The translations under genes were made by a program, and so were the position numbers. Shown here piece by piece: positions 32,688 through 42,920 of a stretch of DNA of 64,000 nucleotides. The notes under the pieces were generated by a model that was given only the letters and a program-made list of their open reading frames with translations, did no database searches and had not been told where the DNA came from. The DNA is from Dipteris shenzhenensis. Lineage: Eukaryota > Polypodiophyta > Polypodiopsida > Gleicheniales. The first letter of the stretch is position 1. Every line of letters starts with the position of its first letter. The stretch lies in NCBI GenBank assembly GCA_047967505.1, contig CM106541.1; one strand, given 5' to 3'.

Positions 32688-33250
32688 AATGGGTTTTTAC
32701 CTTCTCCTCCTGACCCAGGTGGTAAATTGGAAATTCATGCCATTATAAATGCCCATTAATTGAAACACAAATGGAATACAAATATGGAAAGCCCATCTAT
32801 CTAAATTTGAAGGTTGACCATCCATACATCGTCTATATTGTCCTTTTAACCAAGATTGAGTGTGTTATGATCTTTTGTAGAAGGTGATCTTCCTATTTTT
32901 TTGAATGTTTGAGAAAAATACAATACCAACTATATATAGATAAGCCCAAAGAAATTCTTGCATTCTTTTAAATTAGGGTTTGGATTGTTGAAATGTGCAT
33001 TAGCAACTGTGGGGAAAACTAACAATTAGTTCAATTAAGTGGAATCCAATGTGCCCTAAGGACGTATAAAATTCAAAAACATGATGCATGGGCAAATTAA
33101 TTAAGCCATTTGTTCTTTGTCAAGGAGCTAATTTATTCAATACCCACTTGAGGGATCCATTTTTTTACATGATGGAATTACAACACAACATTCATGACAA
33201 TAATCTAGGCTACAAAGATTTGAGCATAGAACTGCCCTTTCCTAGGGGAC
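32168..33250 (+). repeat. Diverged direct repeat pair around a (CT)n run
   Basis: 32180-32410 and 32975-33245 align in the same order. Shared blocks include GGGTTTGGATTGTTG, AAACTAACAATT, GAATTAAATGGAA/CAATTAAGTGGAA, TGCCCTTAGGA/TGCCCTAAGGA, TCAATACC, and GAATCACCCTTCCC/GAACTGCCCTTTCC. The spacing is about 800 bases. A CT microsatellite lies between them at 32649-32684. They could be old LTRs or a duplicated segment; no coding remnant lies between. Confidence 0.6.
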
Positions 33251-33459
33251 TCACAAGAGAGAATTCGTTTGTGTGTGAGACATAGAGAGAGAGAGTATGT
33301 AACAAGGATGTGTGCATGTGTGTGTGCAAGTGTAGTTTGGGGGGGAGGGATCTCTCTATGTTTGAATATCCGTGTGTGTATGCATGTGAGAAAGGGGAGA
33401 GAGCACATGTGAAGAGATAAATATTATATTTGCACTAAGAGAGGGAGTAGGTGTGTGAT

Positions 33460-33460
<1 letters not shown>

Positions 33461-33499
<39 letters not shown>
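33461..33499. repeat. (GA)n microsatellite
   Basis: About nineteen GA units, with looser GAGA-rich sequence from 33270 onward. Confidence 0.9.
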
Positions 33500-33503
<4 letters not shown>

Positions 33504-33559
33504 GGAGGACGAAAGTGGAGAGGAGGATGGCGCAGAGAGAGGTGGTTCACACCATCCGG

Positions 33560-34273
33560 TGGTCATGATATAATTAAAGGCTGCCACATTATTACACTAA
33601 ATTATGATTGGCCAGGAATCTTGTCGGTCCCTGTGGTAGAGGTTCAACCCCTAACAGTGCATTGCCCGCCCTTTCATTTCTTTAGCCAAGGAGTTGGGCG
33701 CCCTAATGCAGCCGGACACCATTTCTTTTTCTCCTAGTCTCAGCTATTGGTCCAAGTGTGACTAGGAAACTCTTCTCCATGTTTTCTCTATGTCTAGATA
33801 GCTTGAGCACATGATAGGATTCTGATTGCAATCTGGTAAGGGTGGACTTATCGGAATCAGGGGCACATGGCCGTCGGAAGGTTGCTGGACCCTGCCAAAA
33901 ATAGGGGCACATGAGAGGGTCGAAATCCGATTACCTGGTCCTCCATTTCGATTGGATATCCCCTCTTGCGAGACCTTACTTGACGGTGCAGTCCCTTTGC
34001 ACTTCCGGTAGGCATTTCTGCCAGAATGTTGCTTGAACCTTCCACAAAAACCTCCATGTGCTGAGGGTGAGACACATGGTGTGAACCCTCTCATAGAGTT
34101 GGTCATGAGTTTGTGTATGATTGGACATATTCTAGTCTTAGAAAGGTATGTATAAGTTTGTGTAAATGAAAGCAATGGCTATCACGTTGTAATACTGAGA
34201 AGATGCACTCGATCTTTGCGTGAAGAGGACCATCTTTGCGTGAGGGTCCTCTTCGTCTGAGGTCCTCCCACCT
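33560..34273 (+). other. Upstream region of the PPR gene
   Basis: Probable promoter and 5' untranslated DNA. The same reading frame as the PPR gene is closed by a TGA about 40 bases upstream of the ATG at 34274, so the protein does not extend further in this exon. I cannot fix a transcription start. Confidence 0.35.
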
Positions 34274-36343
34274 ATGACGGGTTTTCAATTAGTTATGGGC
34301 TCACATCTTGCACTGACTCCCTCCAGTCGTTTGTCTGGTCCCGGAACAGACAGAATTGCTGTCCGCAGGAAGCTACCACAGCCGAAACAGGGAAAGAACA
34401 TCCTTGCCCTTGTCGAGAAACAGCTGCATGAGCTTTCCGTCTTTGAGATCAACAATTTGATGCAGATGTATCTGAATCGCGGTAGCATTCTGGATGCACG
34501 CCACGTGTTTGACACCATGCCGAAGCGCAATGTAGTGTCATGGAACATTATGATCGTGGGGTATGCCAAGCAGGAGGGGGGTGCTTGGGCTCTGGACTTG
34601 TACCAAGGGATGCAGCAAGAAGGTGTCCAACCGAATGATCGAACGTTCGTTGGTGCATTAAAGGCTTGCAGTAGCCTGGCATCTCTGGAAGAGGGCAAGC
34701 AAGCCGAAGGGAAATTCACAAAAGCAAGCTGCTTGGCGAAAGGTAAGGCTATCCACTCTCAAATAATAAAGACTGGCTTTGAGTCAGATATATACGTTGG
34801 AAACAATCTAGTTAATATGTATGAGAAATGTGGAAGCATGGAGGATGCATGGTGTGTCTTTGATGCCTTATCTCATCGGGATGTGGTTACGTGGAATACC
34901 ATGATCCTGGGGTACGCTGAGCAAGAAGATAGTACACAAGCTTTGAAGTTGTATGTACGGATGCACCAGGAAGGTGTCCAATCGGATGATCTAACATACC
35001 TTGGTGCATTGAAGGCTTGCAGTAGCCTGGCAGCTCTTGAAGAGGGGCAATTACTAGACGGGAAGTATGTCAAAATTGGATGCCTGGTGCGAGGTAGAAC
35101 GATCCACTCCCAAGCAGTAAACGATGGCTTTGAGTCAGATGTATTCGTGGGAACTATCTTGGTTCACACGTATGCGAAATGTGGACAAATGGAAGATGCA
35201 AGGCATATCTTTGACCAGCTGCCTCATCGTGACACGGTTACATGGGATACAATGATCCTGGGATATGCTGAGCAAGAAGACCCTGCATCGGCTTTGAAGT
35301 TGTTTGCACAGATGCATGAGGAAATTGTCCAACTGGATGCTAGAACCTACGTTGGTGCACTGAAAGGTTGCAGTAGCCTGGCAGCGCTGGAAAAGAAGAA
35401 GCAAATTGATGGGAAATGTGTGAAGATAGGATGCCTTGCAAAAGGTAGAGCCATCCATTCCCAACTGGTACTAAAGGGCGACTTTGAATCAGATGTATTT
35501 GTGGGAACCTCCTTGGTGAATATGTATGCAAAATGTGGGAGCATGGAGGATGCATGGCATATCTTTGATGAATTGCCTGATCGTAATGTGGTTACATGGA
35601 ATAGCATGATCTTGGGCTATGCTGAGCAAGAAGCAAGCGAGGAGACTTTTAGACTGTATGCACAAATACAAGAGCAAGGACTATCACCAGACAGCTACAC
35701 CTTTGTTGCTGTCCTGAAAGCATCTGGCAACTTAGGAGCTCTAGAAACAGGAAGGGAGCTGCATTCTGAGATTAGCAGGGCTGGTTTCGAGACTGCTGCA
35801 ATTGTGAAAACCTGTCTTATTGACATGTATGCTAAATGTGGGAGCATGGTTGATGCGCAACACTTGTTTGATGCATTGCCCACAAGGGACGTTGTAGCAT
35901 GGGGTGCATTGATTGGAGGATATGCCCGCAAAGGAGAAAGTGAACTTGTGTTTCAATTGTTCGAGAGAATGAGGCGGGAAAGCATACAGCCAGATGGGGT
36001 CATGTTTCTTAGTGTTATGAGCGTATGCAGTCACTTAGGCCTAGTGGACAAGGGCTCAGAGTACTTCCAGGCCATGATCAACCAGTATGGAATGATCCCA
36101 ACTATGGAGCACTATACTTGCATGGTTGATCTCCTTGCTCGTGCAGGCCGAGTGGGTGAGGCAGTGGCAATGGTGGAGAAGACGCCTTTTCAGCCTAATG
36201 TTATATCTTGGTTGACTGTGTTGGGTGCCTGTCAAAGTTGGAAGAATGTAGAGGTTGGGAGGCATGCCTTTGAAAATGTGATGAGATTAGATGAACACCT
36301 TCCGGCAGCGCATGTCTTGATGGCAAACATATATGCTTGGTGA
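34274..36343 (+). CDS. PLS-type pentatricopeptide repeat protein without E/DYW tail
   Basis: 689 codons in a single exon. Helical-pair PPR motifs fill residues 55-689. The L/S/P triplet pattern is clear: VSWNIMIVGYAKQ at about 88, VTWNTMILGYAEQ at 205, VTWDTMILGYAEQ at 322, VTWNSMILGYAEQ at 440 and VAWGALIGGYARK at 541. The first three L motifs carry a 17-residue insert ending SCLAKGKAIHSQ or similar; the fourth lacks it. MYAKCGSMEDA and IHSQ are family hallmarks. The C-terminal part (YFQAMINQYGMIPTMEHY, then VDLLARAGRVGEA) normally leads into E and often DYW motifs. Here the frame stops at HVLMANIYAW, just where E begins. A stop shortly after, together with loosely matching sequence in other frames, suggests recent truncation. 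PPR proteins of this class bind organelle RNA and many specify C-to-U editing sites. Without E/DYW it would need a partner enzyme or is a decaying copy. No clear transit peptide; residues 1-40 are basic and Ser/Thr-containing, which is compatible with one. Neighbours are all repeats. Confidence 0.9.
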   Translation: MTGFQLVMGSHLALTPSSRLSGPGTDRIAVRRKLPQPKQGKNILALVEKQLHELSVFEINNLMQMYLNRGSILDARHVFDTMPKRNVVSWNIMIVGYAKQEGGAWALDLYQGMQQEGVQPNDRTFVGALKACSSLASLEEGKQAEGKFTKASCLAKGKAIHSQIIKTGFESDIYVGNNLVNMYEKCGSMEDAWCVFDALSHRDVVTWNTMILGYAEQEDSTQALKLYVRMHQEGVQSDDLTYLGALKACSSLAALEEGQLLDGKYVKIGCLVRGRTIHSQAVNDGFESDVFVGTILVHTYAKCGQMEDARHIFDQLPHRDTVTWDTMILGYAEQEDPASALKLFAQMHEEIVQLDARTYVGALKGCSSLAALEKKKQIDGKCVKIGCLAKGRAIHSQLVLKGDFESDVFVGTSLVNMYAKCGSMEDAWHIFDELPDRNVVTWNSMILGYAEQEASEETFRLYAQIQEQGLSPDSYTFVAVLKASGNLGALETGRELHSEISRAGFETAAIVKTCLIDMYAKCGSMVDAQHLFDALPTRDVVAWGALIGGYARKGESELVFQLFERMRRESIQPDGVMFLSVMSVCSHLGLVDKGSEYFQAMINQYGMIPTMEHYTCMVDLLARAGRVGEAVAMVEKTPFQPNVISWLTVLGACQSWKNVEVGRHAFENVMRLDEHLPAAHVLMANIYAW

Positions 36344-36996
36344 TATGTTGAAGGCCATGATAATATTGACATGACGAGAAAGATTACTTGAGCAAAAACA
36401 AACTCATGTGAATGGTGCATACATTTGTGCTGGGTGGGTTTAAGAGACAATATTTATGTTATTTTCCATTTTGTCTGTCCTGTGCACGTCTTGCTGCAGA
36501 AATTGGAAGATGGCTCATAATTCCTCCACCATCCACCTATTCCATGCTTCTGCAGAAATTCGCATTAATGGCAGAGTTTGTGCCTCATATATATGGGCTT
36601 ATTTGGTCAGGCAGATAGCTCCATGACCGTTTGCAGTTGTACTAGAGCCATGCTGGCTGCTTAGTTTTCCACCAGAAGAGGGGTCATTTAAGAGGAGTTT
36701 CCCATGCCTAATGCCAAATAGATGTCAGTGTAGATGCTTGCAGATGCCTTCAACTTTGGAAGATGTCAGAAAAGTAGGGTCAATGCCCCACATATGAGCA
36801 CCATTTGAGTAGAATGGGCTTGACACTTATAGATCCATCGTCTGGAGCACAGTATGGCATTCTTTTGCTGGCTACTTTGCTCTATATTCCTCCAAATTGG
36901 CTTGGGAGATTTGAGTGAGTGCAACCCAGATTCTGTGGGAACCCATCCCTCTGCTACGGGGTAGTAAAGGACTATGCTATATTATTATTTCTAAAA
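36344..36996. other. 3' flank of the PPR gene, no second gene seen
   Basis: Probably untranslated or decayed PPR C-terminus. I could not align it confidently to E or DYW motifs. The stretch near 36900-36996 might be the end of an old LTR. Confidence 0.35.
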
Positions 36997-37890
36997 TGAT
37001 ATCAGAGCTCAGGTGATCTGCTTCAACGATCTACTCCGACATTGAAGGAAGGAGGCCCTTTGCATTGTAGAAGACTCCATTTTGGTGGGGTGTACATACT
37101 CTTTGACTCGGATAAGGTGGAACATTGGGAAGACAATGATGCAGCATGCCAAGCTTTGCCAAGGATCATCAGGCACAACGGCGAATTCTGTGATTCCACA
37201 CATGCAGCTACTGGTGGTTTCATTTGAGACTGGATACACTTGAGAAATATGTACGTGAAGCATAACTCTATGAGGATCCTTAACGTCCAAAATCAATTAT
37301 GTACCATGAGCAAGGAGAGCCTATGCATGATTCTCTTTGAAACAGAAGATTGCCAGCAGGGATTAGCTAGCAGTGGTTGGTCACAAGGTGGATACTCGAG
37401 TAACGGCCATGCTTCTACTCAACATAGTTCCTAGAAGCTTCAAGAGCTTCGTTACAAGTGCCATGACAGCAGAGACCCCAAGCCACTTACATTTGAGATG
37501 GGGGCGAAGCTGATCTAGCGTAAGGCTCACTTACATTTGAGATGGGGCGGAAGCTGATCTAGCGTGAGGCCACAAAGCAGATGTTTGAAGGAGATATGGC
37601 GTTTGTTGCTTTGGGAGAGGCAAGGTAGGCATAGCAGGGGCAAGCCCAAGAAGGAATTTGACATGGATTGTTCAGATGAGGGGAGAACCCTTCATAGGGC
37701 GGGAGCAAGAATTGCTTCTTCTGCAAGAAGCTTAGACACCTTGTGTCTGATTTTCCATCGTAACAGAAAAAAATTGTTTTGTGGTTGCTTGTTGTGTGAG
37801 GCACGTAGCCACATGTAGCCAAATGGATTGCAGAAAGCGTCAGATCCATGCTCGCGTTGGACATAGAAAAGTGGTGTATTGAGCCTTTGC
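36997..37890 (+). pseudogene. Ty1/copia gag remnant with two broken zinc knuckles
   Basis: TGATATCAGAGC at 36997-37008 resembles a tRNA-Met primer site. HWEDNDAACQALPRIIRHN (about 37122-37178), then LRNMYVKHNSMRILNVQNQL and CTMSKE, correspond to copia gag. A 43-base segment containing CTTACATTTGAGATGGGG is duplicated in tandem at about 37486 and 37529. It encodes LTFEMGAKLI, a known gag block. Two knuckle-like motifs follow in different frames: CFFCKKLRHLVSDF (37714-37757, last Cys lost) and CLLCEARSH (about 37788-37815). No pol follows. Confidence 0.6.
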
Positions 37891-38139
37891 ATCCAGATCT
37901 CAGAGAGATGATGGAGAACAATGGAGTCCCTCAGTCAGTGGGACTGAGAATGTGTAACTTCTTACCCTTGTGTAGTCTCCTTGGTGATTGCTTTGTTTAT
38001 TTAATAAACTTGAAATTCAAGAAGACAAATAAAATCTCGAATGCGACCTGCACTTAAATGGATATAGTTCAGGGTGGACTCAAGTTCTGCTGAAGAAAAA
38101 GGTTCACAAAGATCTGGCTAGAGGCATACGTTTGGAAGC

Positions 38140-38380
38140 TTCAGTTGTTTCTCATCAACGTTTATGTTTACATTGAGAAATAAAATTGGGAGGTGGAAAG
38201 AAGGCTCAGACAGATGCTGCTTCTGTAGAACTCATTTCTCGAGCTTGGTTTACATACTTTTAAGCACCAGTTGTTTCTCATCAATGTTTATGTATGTGGC
38301 ATTGGTTTACAGTGAGAAATAAAATTGGCGGTGGACAGAAGGCCCAGACAGATGCTGCTTTGGTAGAACAGGCAGTGAAG
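38140..38380 (+). repeat. Imperfect tandem duplication of about 110 bases
   Basis: The first unit (about 38143-38245) and second unit (about 38268-38375) share CAGTTGTTTCTCATCAA, GTTTATGT, AGAAATAAAATTGG and CAGACAGATGCTGCTT in the same order. No coding role is visible. The rest of 37891-38674 holds no gene I can support. Confidence 0.7.
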
Positions 38381-38674
38381 ACTTTCATCATTTCTTGAGC
38401 TTGTCAAGTATCCAGGGGATTGTGCGGAAACTTCAGATGATGGCTTTTTGTTACATCCGATGTTGGTGGTTTAGGTGGACTCATGTCTTGCTTGGAGATA
38501 CCTATGGTCTTACCTCATGGTAGCTAGTCTGGCAGTCACCGGGAGATTCTACCTCATGGAGATTTGGTCTATGATGAACAGTCCAGAATTCAGGATGTTG
38601 AAGGATGCTCAATCTATCTCTTTACATGACCAGTCTAGTCCATAAATAGAAAAGATGGCCTCTCCTTAAGCCAT

Positions 38675-39355
38675 GTGTGCATGTTTGGAACCCTTGGATT
38701 TTCCTATGATCCAAGGGCTCTACTAGAGCCTTTAATTTGTTTCCTTTTATGCTACCATTGGTCAGTAGCCAACCTCCTGGCTTCTGCCGAGTCATGCCAC
38801 TGTCTCCACCTCGACCCTCCCCCCCCAATTTCCTACCTCTTTACCCTCGATTGTGAAGTCCGTACCCTCCAAAGCCTGGACCCCCCCTACATCCACTGCT
38901 GCTTCAGCAGCCAGTCCTCCCCTGCCCAAGGCTTCACCTTCCTGGAGTACATGCCCAATGGTAGCAGGGGACTTGGCCAAGTAGTCGGATTAGCTGGTCA
39001 GTTGGTTTCCTCACGACAGAAGAAGCTCAAAGGAGCTCAATTCAAACTACCTAGTGACTACCTGTTGTCGAGGAGAAACTGGTGGCTCAAGGATGTGTTC
39101 TCTATCGATCTATTTGATGGAGAGGCTTGACAAATCATTTCCAGCAAGTCATGTGGACAACAAGCATCTAGGAAGACTTTCTCATGGATGCATCGTTTCC
39201 ATCTTTCTTTGTCCAAGGGAAACCTGGTTCCAACAAGAAGATCCTTTACAACTACACGTTCCAGATTTGCAAAATTGGTCTGGCCGATCGGCAGAAGATT
39301 GATGGACACTACAGCTGCTACAGAACTTGGAATGGACGTCTTTGGTTCGGGCATT
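38675..39355 (+). pseudogene. Unrecognised coding-like stretch, left of GypE
   Basis: A 151-codon frame (38675-39130) rich in ordinary protein composition: LFTLDCEVRTLQSLDPPYIH, FTFLEYMPNGSRGLGQVVG, LPSDYLLSRRNWWLKDVF. After a stop and frame change it seems to continue with SFPSFFVQGKPGSNKKILYN and GHYSCYRTWNGRLWFGH. Codon content is less repetitive than in the nearby transposons. GypE interrupts it at 39356-39360, and it resumes at 42377. I do not recognise the family. It could be a decayed host gene or the coding part of another repeat. Confidence 0.4.
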
Positions 39356-39360
39356 GATGG

Positions 39361-39746
39361 TGTAAGAAATCCTAGATTTACTATTTAGAAATTTGCTAAG
39401 GAACAGAAAGGAGACTGAAATAGCAGAGAACATGGAATATTTGTATTGCTTGAGTGTCTGTAGTGTGTCATCCATACAATTGGGCCTTTGTTATATAGAG
39501 AGTGAAGAGTCACACATGAAAAGGTATGTACTCCAAAGTGTATGTGCATGAAGAGGTGTGTACCCCTTGTGAAAGGTGTGACCCTTGATGAGAGGGTACA
39601 TTACAATGGTAGCGTCTCTTCAATAGAATGTCTCTTGTGAAGGGTTGTGCCTCATAGGAAGTGTCCCGTCGAAAGGGCATACCCTTCCACAAGTGTCCAT
39701 TCATCAAACCATCCATAAGTCTAAGGTATAGAGATAGATCGTGACA
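39361..39746 (-). repeat. GypE 3' LTR
   Basis: 386 bases. The minus strand contains TATATAAC near 39495 as a TATA-type box. About ten differences from the 5' LTR were seen by eye. The largest is the loss of AGGAATACGTCAC-like sequence near its start. Confidence 0.9.
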
Positions 39747-39757
39747 TCCCCTCCCAC

Positions 39758-41215
39758 TCAAAATAAGACCCTGGTGGAGATAATGAACTGATGTAGAGTT
39801 GTACCCAAAGATTCGAACAGTGAAATCCAAAAGTGACTGGTAAACTTAGGATCTCTGTCGGAAACGATATTCTTGGGCAATCCATGGTATCGGAAGATGT
39901 GTTGTATGAAAAGTTTGGCGATGTCCGGAGCCTGTGCACTTCTTTTGTAAGTAACAAAGTGTGCCATTTTGGACAATCGATTAAGAATTACCATAATCTG
40001 AGTGTTACCTTCGGAGGATCGTGGTAGTGTTGTAATAAAATCCATGGAAATACTTTCCCACCTTTCAGTTGGAACTGGAAGCGGCTGAAGAAGTCCTTCA
40101 AGAAGTCGTCGGCTTGCTTTCATTTGTTGACAAGATAAGCAAGATGTAACCATTTTGATGACGTCGCTTTTCATAAGAGGCCAGTAGTATGTTGCACTGA
40201 GTAACCTGTAAGTCTTGTTGATGCTTGGATGGGCAGCATAAGGAACAACATGATGCTCTTTTAACAAAAGACGTTGAACATCCTTGTCATGTGGTACACA
40301 GACACGATCTTGATAATATAGAAGGTCGTCTGTATAAGAATAGGATGAGAAAATCTTCTGTTCGGAAGTCGAAGGTTGATCTTTCGAAATAACTTGTACT
40401 GCTGTGCCGAAGTCTTTATCATTGAGATACTTTCCTTTGAATGAATTTGGTACATCCACAGATAATGTAGAGATTACCATAGCTGATGCTAGAGTTAATC
40501 TGCTAAGAGCATCTGCAACTACATTGCGTAGTCCTGGAAATACTCAATGGTCTTGTGAAAGTTGGCTAGAAACTCAGTCCAATGCGCTTGTCGAGCGTTC
40601 ATGATTGGCTGAGTAAAGATATACTTTAGAGAGTGATGGTCTGTCTTGACCACCGAGTCGGCTCCCATGAGATAATGTTTCCAAGAGTGATAAGCATGTA
40701 CAATGGCAAGAAACTCCTTATCATAAACCGGGTATCAGGTTTGGATATCGGAATGTTTGTGGTTGTCAAAAGCAATAACTTTGCCTTCTTGCATCAAGAC
40801 TGCTCCTGTAGCGATGTCGGAAGCGTCGGTCATGACCTCAAATGGAAGGTTTGGGTCAGCAAAAAGCCATAACTGGTGTGGTAGTGAGTGCTTGCTTGAG
40901 TTGCTGGAAACTATACTTTGTTTCGGAAAGCCACTGAAAAACTGTTGTGCTTTTCAATAATTCGGACATAGGAGCTGCGATCTCGGAAAACTGATAGACC
41001 TTTGTATGGTAGAAATTTGCCAATCCGAGAAAAGAGCGGACATCATGAATATTCTTAGGAGTAGGCCAGTTTCGGATTACCTCGATCTTCTTGGGATCCA
41101 CAAAGATGCCTTGAGCTGAAATAACATGTCCCAAATATTCGAGTTGGCTCTTGAAGAACTCACTCTTCTCAACGTTGATGTAGAGAGAATGTGCGTGGAG
41201 AACTTCAAAGAATCC
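39758..41215 (-). pseudogene. GypE RT C-terminus, RNase H and partial integrase
   Basis: From 41215: SLYINVEKSEFFKSQLEYLG and HVISAQGIFVDPKKIEVIRN (connection of RT to RNase H), then RSFLGLANFYHTKVYQFSEI and the RNase H start TDASDIATGAVLMQEGK, MGADSVVKTDHHSLKYIF. Integrase at 40480-39758 has the HHCC zinc finger (HHVVPYAAHPS to CLSCQQMK), the first Asp in SISMDFITTLPRS and the second in VSDRDPKFTSHFW. It ends before the third catalytic residue (Glu), cut by the deletion next to the polypurine tract. RT lacks the FxYVDD active site. It cannot be functional. Confidence 0.82.
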
Positions 41216-41957
41216 TTAGAAATAGAATGGAAAGAATCCACCTGGCATAGATTAGAGCTGCCAGACTGTACTGAAAAGCGTGTACCAGTGGTGGGCTTTG
41301 GGCTGGAACGAGTACAACATCAATTGCAAGTTGAAGGAGGTCCTGATGTTGAGTTAGTAGAAGACAAAAGTCAGGCTTCAGATTTTGAAATTAGGGTTTG
41401 CTGTAGAGGGATGCGATTCAGTGACCAAACAGTCCGGTTGTAGGTAGAAATATGTCGCCAGCAATAGCATGATCAACCAGTTGGGGCTCGATCTGTTGAT
41501 AGAGGTGAGATCTTGGAAAAAGATGGACTGGTTGAAGTGATTTGCAGTAGAAGAAGATGGCGAATTTTTGGCACCTACGCCTTGTTTGCAGAAATCCGGG
41601 CAGCAAGATGACGATAGAGGCTGCAAAGGGGATCTGTTCGAACCAGAGGTCTTGTATGCAGGTATGCAAAAGAGCCGGCTGACGCAGGCAATTGAGAACT
41701 ATGCAAGATGGAGGCCTGATGAAGGGCATGACTGGCTGCAAGAAGATGGCGCAATCACGTATCACATCAACTCCTGATGTGAGGGAGATGGAGAGGCCAC
41801 TGATGACTTTAGGTGGGGTTGGCGCTAAAAATTTTTACGCTCATTCTCTCCATCTCTTCCACGCACAATGTGTGTGGATATCCTTCTAGCAGAAAGAGAT
41901 GTATCAGATAGGCACTAGAAGGTGGGGGGGCATTTCCTACAGGCAGGAGCGAAATTT
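41216..41957 (-). other. GypE interior without gag or protease
   Basis: About 740 bases between leader and RT. No gag knuckle or protease motif is seen on either strand. The sequence may be leader plus rearranged gag remnant. Confidence 0.4.
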
Positions 41958-42371
41958 GCTCTGATACCACTCTAAGAAATCCTAGATTTACTATATTTAG
42001 AAATGTGCTAAGGAACAGAAAGGAGACTGAAATAGCAGAGAACAAGGAATATTTGTATTTCTTGAGTGTCTGCAGTGTGTCATCCATACAATTGGGCCTC
42101 TCTTATATAGAGAGTGAAGAGTCACACATGAAAAGGTATGTACTCGAAAGTGTATGTGCATGAAGAGGTGTGTACTCCTTGTGAAGGGTGTGACCCTTGA
42201 TGAGAGGGTACATTACAATGGTAGTGTCTCTTCAATAGAATGTCTCTTGTGAAGGGTTGTGCCTCATAGGAAGTGTCTCGTCGAAAGGGCATACCCTTCC
42301 ACAAGTGTCCATTCATCAAACCATCCATAAGTCTAAGGTATAGAGAAAGGAATACGTCACAGATCGTGACA
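41958..42371 (-). repeat. GypE 5' LTR and primer site
   Basis: A 401-base LTR at 41971-42371, with the primer site GTGGTATCAGAGC directly next to it (41958-41970). A methionine-tRNA primer is usual for this group of gypsy elements. Confidence 0.9.
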
Positions 42372-42376
42372 GATGG

Positions 42377-42920
42377 GGTTGGATTTCAGGATGGTGGAAC
42401 CTCGGATCAGAATCGTTGGCCTAGGGATGATCCCAATTGCTTCAGAACAGTTGAGGTAGGAACATGGGAGAGGGGCGACCTCCCTCTAGTAAGACGTGCT
42501 TCTATATCATATTGCTTGGGTCGTAGATCTTTTGGCAGGTGGAATCTTGCTCCCTTTTTGGAGACTGAGCCTCTGCACACAAGAGTGAGGCAAACACTAG
42601 CAGATTGTTGATGGTAGGGCATGGCTATGAGAAGCGATTTGATGGTGGCTTTAGAGGGACATTAGACAATGTTGCATTTTCTGGTGTGGCGTATCATGAG
42701 TTTGACAAAGGGAGGTCAGCTCCTTTAGCCACAATAACGAAATCAGGTTAGGGTGGCATTGTACTTTCGGTTCAGGAAGAGACAAGGAAAGCGAACATTT
42801 TTCAGGGGAATTTGCTCTTGATATAGGGCCCCAAACTCAAGTCATGGAGACGGTGGTATCTTTTCTTCACAGCTTTGAAAGCCGAGCAAACCTCTCTTCG
42901 AGTTGCGATGATTTGCCATT
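42377..42920 (+). pseudogene. Unrecognised coding-like stretch, right of GypE
   Basis: Removing GypE and one GATGG joins 39360 to 42377. The frame then reads GSGIDG followed by VGFQDGGTSDQNRWPRDDPN and SYCLGRRSFGRWNLAPFLE, ending near 42610. A second frame goes on with GYEKRFDGGFRGTLDNVAF and EETRKANIFQGNLLL up to about 42900. No family was recognised. Confidence 0.4.

Larger units (their letters stand above)
39356..42376 (-). mobile_element. GypE, internally deleted Ty3/gypsy element
   Basis: The LTRs at 39361-39746 and 41971-42371 are flanked by GATGG (39356-39360 and 42372-42376). On the minus strand each LTR begins TGTCACGATC; the left copy ends TTTCTTACA and the right copy TTTCTTAGA. 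The primer site is GTGGTATCAGAGC (41958-41970), and the polypurine tract AGTGGGAGGGGA lies at 39747-39758. The interior is only about 2.2 kb: C-terminal RT, RNase H and N-terminal integrase. Gag, protease and most of RT are missing, so it needs proteins from a relative to move. Confidence 0.92.

Noticed and set aside
35135-35607. Several minus-strand frames across the PPR gene
   Set aside because: Shadows of the strongly repetitive plus-strand PPR codons.
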